A stretch of 64,000 bases of DNA, taken from CBDCZY01 sp965224745. GTDB lineage: Bacteria > Pseudomonadota > Gammaproteobacteria > Methylococcales > Methylomonadaceae. Below are positions 56,175 through 64,000 of this stretch, one piece after another (position 1 is the first letter of the stretch; every line of letters begins with the position of its first letter). A program made the translations under genes and the position numbers. The stretch lies in the NCBI GenBank assembly GCA_965224745.1, contig CBDCZY010000004.1:1-64000 (forward strand). The letters are read 5' to 3'. Under the pieces are notes generated by a model. The model ran no database searches. It saw only the letters and a program-made list of their open reading frames with translations, and was not told the origin of the DNA.

Positions 56175-56936
56175 ATGGGAAAAATAATCGCCATTACAAA
56201 TCAAAAAGGCGGGGTCGGAAAAACTACCACCTGTGTCAATTTAGCGGCCTCAATGGCTTCAATTGGTAAAAAGGTGTTGGTGGTAGACCTTGATCCGCAG
56301 GGTAATGCAGCCATGGCTTGCAGCATTGACAAAAACGATGTTGAATACTCAAGTTATGATCTTTTATTAGAAGAGAAACCCGCTGAGGACGTCATCCAGT
56401 CTCCACCAAAAATAGGGTTTGATGTCATTCCTGGCAATGCTGATTTGACCGCCGCAGAAATTGGTTTGATGAAAACTGAAAGACGCGAAAAGCGGTTGGC
56501 AGAAGCAATAAAATCGGTGCGCGATCGATATGACTTCATTCTTATCGACTGTCCACCTTCACTCAACATGTTAACAGTGAATGCTTTGGTCGCGGCTGAT
56601 ACAGTGTTGATTCCAATGCAATGTGAATATTATGCTCTGGAGGGTCTTTCGGCCTTGATGGAGACGCTGAAAAATGTGCAGAATACCATCAACTCAAAAT
56701 TAAAGGTCGAAGGTATACTGCGTACTATGTACGATAGTAGAAGTCGCCTCACCACAGATGTTTCTGACCAATTAAAGGAACATTTCGGCAATAAAGTCTA
56801 CAAAGCTTACATACCAAGAAATGTTACTTTAGCAGAGGCGCCCAGCCATGGTGTTCCCGTCATTTTGCATGACCGCTATTCACGAGGTGCCATGGCCTAT
56901 TTGGCTCTGGCTGAAGAAATGACCAGAAAAGAGTAA
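56175..56936 (+). CDS. parA: Chromosome partition ATPase ParA (Soj)
   Basis: The 253-residue protein starts MGKIIAITNQKGGVGKTTTC, the deviant Walker A of ParA/MinD ATPases, followed by DLDPQGNAAM and DCPPSLNMLTVNAL. The short form without an HTH domain is the chromosomal type. It segregates origins together with ParB, encoded 34 bases downstream. Confidence 0.96.
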   Translation: MGKIIAITNQKGGVGKTTTCVNLAASMASIGKKVLVVDLDPQGNAAMACSIDKNDVEYSSYDLLLEEKPAEDVIQSPPKIGFDVIPGNADLTAAEIGLMKTERREKRLAEAIKSVRDRYDFILIDCPPSLNMLTVNALVAADTVLIPMQCEYYALEGLSALMETLKNVQNTINSKLKVEGILRTMYDSRSRLTTDVSDQLKEHFGNKVYKAYIPRNVTLAEAPSHGVPVILHDRYSRGAMAYLALAEEMTRKE

Positions 56937-56970
56937 TGAAGTTAGAAACGTTTCAATTACCGGTTCAATT

Positions 56971-57828
56971 ATGACGCAAAAAAAACGTGGGTTAGGACGA
57001 GGGTTAAATGCGTTGCTCGGCGATGTGCCGGTCAAAGATGTCAGAAATCAGCTGCAGCATTTACCGATCGAATTTTTGCAACGAGGGAAGTATCAGCCCA
57101 GAAAAGATATGAACCCCGAAAAGCTACAGGAACTCGCTGATTCTATTAAAGCTCAAGGCGTCGTTCAGCCTATTGTCGTTAGAAAAGTGGACGAAGATAA
57201 ATATGAAATCATTGCCGGAGAAAGGCGATGGCGAGCCTCGCAATTAGCCGGTTTGCAGGAAATTCCCGTGGTTATTCGCGAAGTCGAAGATCAATCTGCA
57301 ATGACTATGGCACTGATCGAAAATATCCAGCGTGAAGACCTCAACCCATTGGAAGAAGCAGAAGCCTTAAAAAGGTTATTGGAAGAATTTGAAATGACTC
57401 ATCTTGAGGTTGCAGAAGCGGTCGGTAAATCCAGAGCGATGGTGACTAACTTGTTTCGACTGATAGATCTGGAGTCCGAAGTCAAGAATATGCTTGCCGA
57501 AGGCACACTTGAAATGGGGCATGCCAGAGCATTGCTTGCGATCCAGGGTGAAGCACAAATTAACGCTGCAAAAAAAGTGATAAGTGAAGGTTTAACGGTC
57601 CGAGCGACAGAACAATTAGTGAAAGACTACAAGTCACCCGCTGCAAGTGTCGACAAACCCATGCCAGTAGTCGAAAAAGACCCGGATACTCTCAAGCTTC
57701 AGGATGAGTTGACAGCCAAGTTAGGTTCTAAGGTCGTCATTAATCACCAAAGTAATGGTAAAGGAAAAATGGTCATCAGTTATTCCAGTCTGGATGAGCT
57801 GGAGGGTGTGTTAAGTCACATGAAATAA
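56971..57828 (+). CDS. parB: Chromosome partition protein ParB (Spo0J)
   Basis: The 285-residue protein begins KKRGLGRGLNALLG, then shows QYQPRKD-like YQPRKDMNPEKLQELADSI, GERRWRASQLAGL with ENIQREDLNPLEEAEA, and an HTH (EVAEAVGKSRAMVTNLFRL). ParB binds parS and, as a CTP switch, loads SMC. I found no canonical parS in the window. In many relatives atp genes follow; here aroK does. Confidence 0.96.
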   Translation: MTQKKRGLGRGLNALLGDVPVKDVRNQLQHLPIEFLQRGKYQPRKDMNPEKLQELADSIKAQGVVQPIVVRKVDEDKYEIIAGERRWRASQLAGLQEIPVVIREVEDQSAMTMALIENIQREDLNPLEEAEALKRLLEEFEMTHLEVAEAVGKSRAMVTNLFRLIDLESEVKNMLAEGTLEMGHARALLAIQGEAQINAAKKVISEGLTVRATEQLVKDYKSPAASVDKPMPVVEKDPDTLKLQDELTAKLGSKVVINHQSNGKGKMVISYSSLDELEGVLSHMK

Positions 57829-57899
57829 AGCTGTTTTTTTTCAATTAAGACCCAACAATTATCCCCCTAATCTTTTTTGATTCCTGTAAAATCGATGGG

Positions 57900-58451
57900 A
57901 TGTCGCAGTATGAAAATATCTACTTAATAGGGCCAATGGGAGTCGGAAAGACGACGATTGGTAAACAACTGGCCAGTAATTTGGCTTGTCCGTTTTACGA
58001 TAGCGATAAGTTTGTCGAACATAAAACCGGCGTCGACATAGCCACTATATTTGAATTCGAAGGCGAGCAGGGTTTTAGAATAAGAGAGCAAAAAGCGATA
58101 GAGACATTAACGCGACTTCGAGGAGTAGTCATGGCAACTGGTGGTGGCGCCATACTGAATGAGCGTAACAGGGAGTTATTGACTAGCAATGGCTTTGTTG
58201 TTTATTTGCAATGTTCTCTCAACAGGTTGGTTGATAGAACGCGCAAAGATAAGAAACGGCCTTTATTGAAAACCAATAATCCGCGTAAGCGACTTGAAGA
58301 AATTATTGCGGAAAGAGATCCGTTGTACCAAGTGTGTGCCGATTGTGTTGTTAACACGGGGCGCAACTCAAGCAGAATGGCTGTCAATGCTATTTTAAAT
58401 AAATTCTCGAAGAATCAAAAAAGCAGAAAAGATGAAAACTTTGCCAGTTGA
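57900..58451 (+). CDS. aroK: Shikimate kinase AroK
   Basis: The 183-residue kinase has IYLIGPMGVGKTTIGKQLA (Walker A), FYDSDKFVEHKTG and FRIREQKAIETL shikimate-binding residues, and VVMATGGGAIL. It phosphorylates shikimate in aromatic amino-acid synthesis. It overlaps aroB by 20 bases. Confidence 0.95.
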   Translation: MSQYENIYLIGPMGVGKTTIGKQLASNLACPFYDSDKFVEHKTGVDIATIFEFEGEQGFRIREQKAIETLTRLRGVVMATGGGAILNERNRELLTSNGFVVYLQCSLNRLVDRTRKDKKRPLLKTNNPRKRLEEIIAERDPLYQVCADCVVNTGRNSSRMAVNAILNKFSKNQKSRKDENFAS

Positions 58452-59520
58452 TTTAGGAGATCGTAGTTACCCTATCTACATCGGCTACGAGTTGCTTGGG
58501 CAAAGTGAATTATTGCAAACGCATATTCAATCAAAACAAGTTTTAGTCGTGACCAATACCACTGTTGCACCGCTTTATTTAGAAAAAGTTGTTGATAGTC
58601 TCAATGATTATCAAGTGGCAACAATTATATTGCCTGACGGTGAAGAATTTAAATCACTTGCGACTGTCAGTCAGGTTTTCGACTGTTTGATGGATCATTG
58701 TTTCAGCCGTAATGCCACTTTAATTGCGCTAGGTGGAGGTGTTTTAGGTGATTTGGGTGGTTTTGCTGCTGCTTGTTATCAACGCGGTATTGCGTTTCTA
58801 CAAATTCCGACGACATTACTGGCTCAAGTGGATTCCTCAGTGGGCGGCAAAACCGGTGTTAATCATCCTAAAGGCAAGAACATGATTGGGGCGTTTTATC
58901 AACCACAGTGTGTTGTTGCAGATACTAGTGTGCTGAATACGTTAGATGATCGACAATTTTCTGCAGGATTGGCCGAAGTCATTAAATACGGACTGATCAG
59001 CGATAAAGTTTTTTTTGAGTGGTTAGAAGTCCATATGAACCGGCTTTTAAGTAGAGATAAATCTGCAATGGAATACGCCATTGAGAGATCGTGTATGAAC
59101 AAAGCCGAGGTAGTCGCTAAGGATGAAAAAGAAACGGGTCTTCGCGCTATTTTAAATTTGGGACACACATTTGGTCATGCGATAGAGACGGGCATGGGTT
59201 ATGGCAAGTATTTGCATGGTGAAGCCGTGGCCATAGGCATGTGCCAGGCTGCCGATTTATCGAGAAGAGTGGGCTATCTTCAGCAAGACGATGTGAAGCG
59301 AATAGAAGCCTTGTTATCCACAGCAAAGTTACCGATTGTTCCGCCCTATGAGCTTAAGCCAGAGCGTTTTCTCGAATTAATGGCCGTTGATAAAAAAAAT
59401 ATTGACGGTAAAATCCGAGTTATTTTATTAGAACAAATTGGACGCGCTTCTTTGCCCTCTTCCGTCGATGCCAATCTCCTTTATGCAACCTTAAGCGAAT
59501 ATGGTCGAGCTAAAGTTTAA
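58432..59520 (+). CDS. aroB: 3-dehydroquinate synthase AroB
   Basis: At 362 residues it equals the E. coli enzyme. GGGVLGDLGGFAAACYQRG, PTTLLAQVDSSVGGKTGVN and the metal site NLGHTFGHAIE are clear. It forms dehydroquinate using NAD+ and Zn/Co. aroK and the DamX-like gene overlap it at both ends, giving the classical aroK-aroB-damX order. Confidence 0.97.
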   Translation: MKTLPVDLGDRSYPIYIGYELLGQSELLQTHIQSKQVLVVTNTTVAPLYLEKVVDSLNDYQVATIILPDGEEFKSLATVSQVFDCLMDHCFSRNATLIALGGGVLGDLGGFAAACYQRGIAFLQIPTTLLAQVDSSVGGKTGVNHPKGKNMIGAFYQPQCVVADTSVLNTLDDRQFSAGLAEVIKYGLISDKVFFEWLEVHMNRLLSRDKSAMEYAIERSCMNKAEVVAKDEKETGLRAILNLGHTFGHAIETGMGYGKYLHGEAVAIGMCQAADLSRRVGYLQQDDVKRIEALLSTAKLPIVPPYELKPERFLELMAVDKKNIDGKIRVILLEQIGRASLPSSVDANLLYATLSEYGRAKV

Positions 59521-61048
59521 GGTGCCCCAAGTTGCCAAAAAGAAAGCAGTGCAACCTAAGGCAGAGCCAAAGGTTCAACTACCGCCTTTACTCTCAGTCG
59601 ATAGAGAGCGAAAAGTTGATTTACTCATTCATCTAATTACTAATCTGGATCAACCGATTATTATCAGCGGTCCGGCTGGAATTGGAAAAACGTCTTTTCT
59701 GAATGCGATTGAAGAGCGTAAAGCCCCACTTTGGATCATGCTCAAACTTCAGGCAACGCCAAAAACCTCCTTTGAAAGCGTGCTTAAAGCAATCATGAAA
59801 GTCATAAAGCAAACTGATATTTATCAAGGAGGCATGACGCTTGAGCAAAGTTTTAAACGCATTACAACACTCAACTATCGGTTTGTATTACTAATTGATG
59901 ATGCTGCCCTGCTCGTTCCTGGTTTATTAACCACCTTGATTCAATACAACAAGGCTGTATCAGTGCTTAGAGTGGTTGCAACATTAACACAACAAGAAGT
60001 GATTGCTAAAACCACGGACCATACCATTGATGACTGCCATGTGGTTGTAATACCCAAGCTAACAAAAAGGGTAACCATCCAGTTGGTCACACATGAATTA
60101 AATGAAACACCAGGTGCAATTTCCCCCGAGCTGGTTAGTCCCATGGTGTTGGATAAAATTTATAGGTTGTCAAGCGGAAGGCCGGGGGAAATTACCAAGC
60201 TGGTACCCAAAATTCCGAAGCTGATCATGTTAATGAAGTACCAAAAAATCGGCTATTTTCTTGCTGCGGGATGTTTTGTTTTTATGCTCATAGGTATTTT
60301 GTTCTGGGGTGACCAAGCAGTAAACCCCACTCAAAATGCTGAACAAAAAGATTTGAAACAAACGAAAAGCAGCCCAGCAAAAAAGCAAAAAAACTTGGAC
60401 CTTTCACCCCAAAAAGCGCAAAAATCCAACCCGACTGAGTTCGTTGTCGATAAACCTACTAAAAGTGCCGGTGGTGCAAAAGATTTATCTGCTGCCCTTT
60501 CAATGAAAACGGATAAAGCTGATGACAGCCTGCCAACTGGTTCTGATCTTGCAAATGCTCCAATACCGGCAGTAAAACCACAATCTATTAGCAAGAATGC
60601 TCATCAGCGACTATTGTCTGCTAAACACGAAGAACCGAGAGGTAAATCTGCAAACGCCTTCTCCGTATCAAAAGCAAATCTTAAAAGAAAAGATCAAATA
60701 GCTTTATTACAAACGAAAAAAAAAGATGCAGTAAGTCACAAAACGACCAACGTCTTGCTTTATCATCAAAATAAATGGGTGTTTTTGCAGGATGCAAGAA
60801 AATACACGCTGCAGCTGATGTCAATGGATACACCGTCTCCATTGTTAAAAGTGATCAATCAGCGGAGCGAAATTGATCGGTTAAAGGTCATTAAAGTCAG
60901 CGCCGAAAAATACGTTTTGCTGTACGGTTCTTTTCGATCTCAGAAAGCAGCGAATATCCGAAAAGCTCATTTACCCGAGGAGTTTGGTGATGCATGGGTG
61001 AGAAGTTTCAATGATGTTCAAAAAGAGATTGCACAAAACAATAGATAA
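59501..61048 (+). CDS. DamX-like protein: AAA ATPase, membrane helix and SPOR domain
   Basis: The 515-residue protein has an AAA domain (GPAGIGKTSFLNA Walker A at about 58; FVLLIDDAALL Walker B), a membrane helix (about 248-267), a lysine- and serine-rich periplasmic linker and a C-terminal SPOR domain (KYTLQLMSMDTP, then YVLLYGSFRSQKAAN) that binds denuded peptidoglycan at the septum. E. coli DamX has helix and SPOR but a degenerate cytoplasmic part; here the ATP-binding motifs are complete. It follows aroB with a 20-base overlap. Confidence 0.88.
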   Translation: MVELKFKVPQVAKKKAVQPKAEPKVQLPPLLSVDRERKVDLLIHLITNLDQPIIISGPAGIGKTSFLNAIEERKAPLWIMLKLQATPKTSFESVLKAIMKVIKQTDIYQGGMTLEQSFKRITTLNYRFVLLIDDAALLVPGLLTTLIQYNKAVSVLRVVATLTQQEVIAKTTDHTIDDCHVVVIPKLTKRVTIQLVTHELNETPGAISPELVSPMVLDKIYRLSSGRPGEITKLVPKIPKLIMLMKYQKIGYFLAAGCFVFMLIGILFWGDQAVNPTQNAEQKDLKQTKSSPAKKQKNLDLSPQKAQKSNPTEFVVDKPTKSAGGAKDLSAALSMKTDKADDSLPTGSDLANAPIPAVKPQSISKNAHQRLLSAKHEEPRGKSANAFSVSKANLKRKDQIALLQTKKKDAVSHKTTNVLLYHQNKWVFLQDARKYTLQLMSMDTPSPLLKVINQRSEIDRLKVIKVSAEKYVLLYGSFRSQKAANIRKAHLPEEFGDAWVRSFNDVQKEIAQNNR

Positions 61049-61058
61049 CAAATTAATA

Positions 61059-62123
61059 ATGACTTCGCCAAAAAACGATATCTTTCTGCAAGCGCTGTTA
61101 CGACAGCCAGTTCCAAGAACACCTGTTTGGATGATGAGACAAGCGGGTCGTTATTTACCAGAGTACAGAAAAGTACGATCCGAAGCGGGCAGCTTTTTAA
61201 ATTTATGCACTAACCCTGAGTTGGCGTGTGAGGTAACCATGCAGCCGCTGGAGCGCTTCCGCTTCGATGCAGCAATACTATTTTCAGATATTTTAACTAT
61301 CCCAGATGCCATGGGATTGGGGTTACAGTTTACCGAGGGCGAAGGACCAACTTTTGAACGACCTGTTAGAACGGCTTCAGACATACATGGTTTACCAATA
61401 CCTGATCCCGGCGACAAGTTGCGGTATGTGCCGGATGCGGTAAGTCTTATTCGAAAAACCCTGGCTGGGCGCGTTCCACTGATAGGTTTTTCGGGTAGTC
61501 CCTGGACGCTTGCTACCTATATGGTTGAAGGCGGTAGCAGCAAAAGCTTTCAAAGAGTCAAAGGGTTAATGTTTGAACAACCAAAACTGATGCACGAGTT
61601 GTTAGAAAAGCTAGCACAAGCAATTGCTCATTATCTCAATGCCCAAATCACCGCAGGCGCACAGGCCATCATGTTATTTGATACATGGGGCGGTGTATTA
61701 GCAGAAGAGGATTATCAGGAGTTTTCTTTACGCTATGCAAAGCAAGTCAGGGAAAGTCTAATAAGAGAACACGAAGGTCAGGTGGTTCCTAGTGTTTTAT
61801 TTACCAAAGGGGGTGGTTTATGGTTAGAATCAATGGTCGAAGCGGGCTACGATGGTTTGGGATTAGACTGGCAAACCAATATCGCGACAGCTCGTCAACG
61901 AGTGGGTCAAATGGTTGCCTTGCAAGGTAATATGGATCCAGTTTCGTTGTACGCCAATCCCGAAGTCATTCGGCTAAAGGTGCAAGATATTTTGGCAAAA
62001 TACGGGCATGGAACGGGTCATGTGTTTAACCTTGGCCATGGTATTCTTCCTGACATTAACCCTGAACATGTTGCCGCAATGGTTGATGCGGTGCATGAGT
62101 TTAGCCCTCAATATCATTGTTAA
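61059..62123 (+). CDS. hemE: Uroporphyrinogen decarboxylase HemE
   Basis: The enzyme converts uroporphyrinogen III to coproporphyrinogen III. RTPVWMMRQAGRYLPEYR, LFSDILTIPDAMGL and GFSGSPWTLATYMVEGG are the signatures. The ATG at 61059 gives 354 residues, exactly the E. coli length; an in-frame ATG at 61011 would overlap the DamX-like gene and add 16 unrelated residues. Confidence 0.97.
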   Translation: MTSPKNDIFLQALLRQPVPRTPVWMMRQAGRYLPEYRKVRSEAGSFLNLCTNPELACEVTMQPLERFRFDAAILFSDILTIPDAMGLGLQFTEGEGPTFERPVRTASDIHGLPIPDPGDKLRYVPDAVSLIRKTLAGRVPLIGFSGSPWTLATYMVEGGSSKSFQRVKGLMFEQPKLMHELLEKLAQAIAHYLNAQITAGAQAIMLFDTWGGVLAEEDYQEFSLRYAKQVRESLIREHEGQVVPSVLFTKGGGLWLESMVEAGYDGLGLDWQTNIATARQRVGQMVALQGNMDPVSLYANPEVIRLKVQDILAKYGHGTGHVFNLGHGILPDINPEHVAAMVDAVHEFSPQYHC

Positions 62124-62241
62124 TTTTACTTCTCAAAATCACAGCCCATAGTATGGAATATCTATTGTTTCCTACTCCATTCCTGATCCGACAGAAGATC
62201 ATCAGATAGCTATTAAATGTAGTCATGTTTTTTGAAAAGCA

Positions 62242-62979
62242 GTGTTACTAATCGGTTTAAGTTCTCTTCAATTACTTGCTGTTGGTTTATTGTTTATTTG
62301 GGCTGGTTTCGTCCGTTCCGGCTTGGGCTTTGGGGGAGCCGCTCTGGGGCTGCCATTAATGTTGTTTGTGCATGGTGACCCGCTCGTGTGGTTGCCGGTT
62401 ATTGGTACCCATCTGCTATTTTTTTCCGGACTAACGCTGCGTACCCGCTTACATAATGTTGATTGGAACTATTTGTCTCAGTCATCATTCTATATCATTC
62501 CTTCTGCGATAGTGGGAGTATTGGGGCTGGTTTCGTTACCGACTTTATGGCTGAATTTTTTTATATATTCAATTACGCTTTTTTATGGTTTTGTCTGGCT
62601 ATTTAACAAAACAATAGAGAGTCATCATACCTGGATGGATAAAGGACTGCTGGTACTGGGCGGCTATGTGGCAGGTACATCTTTAACCGGTGCACCACTG
62701 ATGGTGGCAGTATATATGCGTAATGTGAGCAAAGAACAATTACGAGACACACTATTCGTGCTGTGGTTTATTTTAGTGAGTATCAAGATGACCACTTTTA
62801 TTATGCTATCAGTTAATTTGTACTTTATTGAAGCACTTCTGCTGTTGCCTGTCGCAGCCATCGGACACGTTCTTGGGCTAAAAGCACATACTGCCATTAT
62901 GCGAAATGACGTATCGTTCAAGCGTTGGGTTGGTGGTGGGCTGGTAGTCGTTAGTTCTTTAGGCTTAGCGAATTTGTAA
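62242..62979 (+). CDS. TauE/SafE-family membrane permease
   Basis: The 245-residue protein has about seven to eight helices. GLGFGGAALGLPLMLFVHGDP and GGYVAGTSLTGAPLMVAVYM are the repeated TauE/SafE motifs. The family exports sulfite, sulfoacetate and other organic anions. Translation seems to begin at GTG 62242. Substrate unknown. Confidence 0.85.
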   Translation: MLLIGLSSLQLLAVGLLFIWAGFVRSGLGFGGAALGLPLMLFVHGDPLVWLPVIGTHLLFFSGLTLRTRLHNVDWNYLSQSSFYIIPSAIVGVLGLVSLPTLWLNFFIYSITLFYGFVWLFNKTIESHHTWMDKGLLVLGGYVAGTSLTGAPLMVAVYMRNVSKEQLRDTLFVLWFILVSIKMTTFIMLSVNLYFIEALLLLPVAAIGHVLGLKAHTAIMRNDVSFKRWVGGGLVVVSSLGLANL

Positions 62980-63127
62980 ACCGAGAGAAAGCGGCAGTTA
63001 TTCCTTTGATTTTAAAATTGAATTCTTTGCCACTCAGTTAGTTGGCTGCGTGAAGTATAGCAAACGCTTCTGTATCAACGTTATGATAAAGTTATGACAT
63101 ATTGAACAAATGATGAGATAACTATTT

Positions 63128-63547
63128 ATGTGGTTGCAAAAGGAGTTTCGATTGAAGAGCCGTTCTCGTGGTTTTCATTTAGTTACCAGTGAAATTTTGC
63201 ACGAGTTACCCGAGTTAAAAAACTATAAAATTGGTTTGATGAATTTATTGTTAAAGCACACTTCTGCATCGATTACCATCAATGAAAATGCAGATCCAAC
63301 GGTGCGGCAAGATTTTGAAAGCTATTTCAATAGAGCGATACCAGAAAACGAACCCTATTACAGTCATTTGGATGAAGGGCCTGACGACTTGCCAGCTCAT
63401 TTAAAGAGCAGTGTGTTAGGCGCTAGCCTGAATATACCCATAACCAATGGTCGTTTAAATCTTGGTACATGGCAAGGGATTTATTTATGCGAACACCGAA
63501 ATCATGCCGGGAGTCGCAGCATGGTGGTTACCATTCAGGGTGAATAA
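63128..63547 (+). CDS. YjbQ/UPF0047 family protein
   Basis: The 139-residue protein has LLLKHTSASITINENADPTV and LGTWQGIYLCEHRNH with GSRSMVVTIQG, the conserved His/Glu cluster of the family. Some members have weak thiamin-phosphate synthase activity; the physiological role is not settled. It is monocistronic here. Confidence 0.92.
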   Translation: MWLQKEFRLKSRSRGFHLVTSEILHELPELKNYKIGLMNLLLKHTSASITINENADPTVRQDFESYFNRAIPENEPYYSHLDEGPDDLPAHLKSSVLGASLNIPITNGRLNLGTWQGIYLCEHRNHAGSRSMVVTIQGE

Positions 63548-63810
63548 TCATTTTGTCCGTCTTCTGCGTTGTAGCAGCAGTTGCAGAGCTTGCTATGTGC
63601 CTGCGTTTGTGCAAAACAGCAACCCTGGTTTTTGCACTAGAAAATGATTATCCAGATTAAAATCTTAATTAGGTGGAACGTAATTGCTTTATTCTGCTTC
63701 TAAGTAAAGAAATCCAGTAAAAAAATTGATCAGTCCTGAGTCGCGGGTAAGTGGACTGTTTAAATGATAATACCAACACACCAAATGAATTCACAACGGG
63801 AGTTTGCAAA

Positions 63811-64000
63811 ATGAAAAATACAATAGTTTTTATAGCGTTTTTTTTGATACCTGCATTCACATATGCAGAATCGGATGCTGATACCAGTCAGAAACAATTT
63901 AAAGAAATGGTGGTTTATCGAAGCCCTACCTGCGGCTGCTGTGCCAAATGGATTGAACATCTGAAACAGGAGAACTTTAACATCAAGGATATTGTGACTG
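63811..64000 (+). CDS. DUF411 (CopG-like) periplasmic metal-binding protein, partial
   Basis: The gene runs off the window end. A signal peptide (IVFIAFFLIPAFTYA) is followed by MVVYRSPTCGCCAKWIEHLK, the CxCC metal site of DUF411 proteins, linked to copper handling. Only the first 63 residues are visible. Confidence 0.85.
   Translation, partial: MKNTIVFIAFFLIPAFTYAESDADTSQKQFKEMVVYRSPTCGCCAKWIEHLKQENFNIKDIVT

Noticed and set aside
56945..56954. GAAACGTTTC between parA and parB as parS
   Set aside because: It is a 10-bp palindrome but lacks the parS core order (GTTTCACGTGAAAC). The same decamer occurs at about 28803 inside phoR, so it is probably incidental.

Overview
The window is a stretch of chromosome from a gammaproteobacterium of moderate, slightly AT-leaning composition. 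The gene set and order point there: recC-recB-recD with touching ends, a gshB-tonB-yqgE-ruvX-pyrR-pyrB-pyrC' cluster of the Pseudomonas type with a non-catalytic dihydroorotase, mnmG-rsmG-parA-parB, aroK-aroB-damX-like, phoB-phoR and a ybbA/ybbP/tesA locus. A VPxPA-type PEP-CTERM protein, MoxR/DUF58/TgpA and a membrane-anchored TAXI receptor would suit an environmental, possibly Methylococcales-like organism. The genus cannot be fixed from the window alone.

Layout. 1-6.8 kb is a mosaic of broken mobile DNA: a frameshifted IS1634-type transposase running in from the left, a truncated tyrosine recombinase, an attC-like hairpin followed at once by a truncated TIR-SIR2 fusion gene, an IS3 orfB remnant, an intact IS21-type element (istA-istB, 3985-6392) and the N-terminal part of another DDE transposase. 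6.9-9.6 kb holds uvrD (-) and a small DUF2892-type protein. 9.7-13 kb holds a membrane protein, a PEP-CTERM protein and an IS630-family element with an A7 frameshift site. 13.1-21.7 kb is the recCBD operon. 21.7-25 kb contains a RAYT remnant between inverted repeats, a secreted metzincin-type protease, 12-bp tandem repeats, a perfect palindrome and a MATE transporter. 25-28.8 kb is a TAXI receptor followed by phoB and phoR.

28.9-34.5 kb is the leftward gshB-to-pyrC' operon: glutathione synthesis, a TonB-like protein, Holliday-junction resolvase-like RuvX, and pyrimidine synthesis with its PyrR regulator. rpmB-rpmG follow, then a large GGDEF/EAL protein (-), an ABC exporter pair (ybbP-ybbA, -) whose start codon overlaps that of the divergent tesA, an anchored amidohydrolase, qmcA/nfeD, an IS1-family pseudogene, a TPR protein, and the leftward MoxR-DUF58-transglutaminase operon. 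53-64 kb is housekeeping: mnmG, rsmG, parA, parB, aroK, aroB, a DamX-like AAA/SPOR protein, hemE, a TauE/SafE permease, a YjbQ protein and the start of a DUF411 protein.

The most interesting items are the attC-linked TIR-SIR2 fusion (a probable anti-phage gene, now truncated), a small basic gene at 53360-53587 whose reading frame contains a 19-bp stem that is fully paired only in its own transcript (an ArfA-like design), the RAYT remnant between inverted repeats, and the 28-bp palindrome upstream of the MATE gene. No CRISPR array, tRNA or rRNA was seen.
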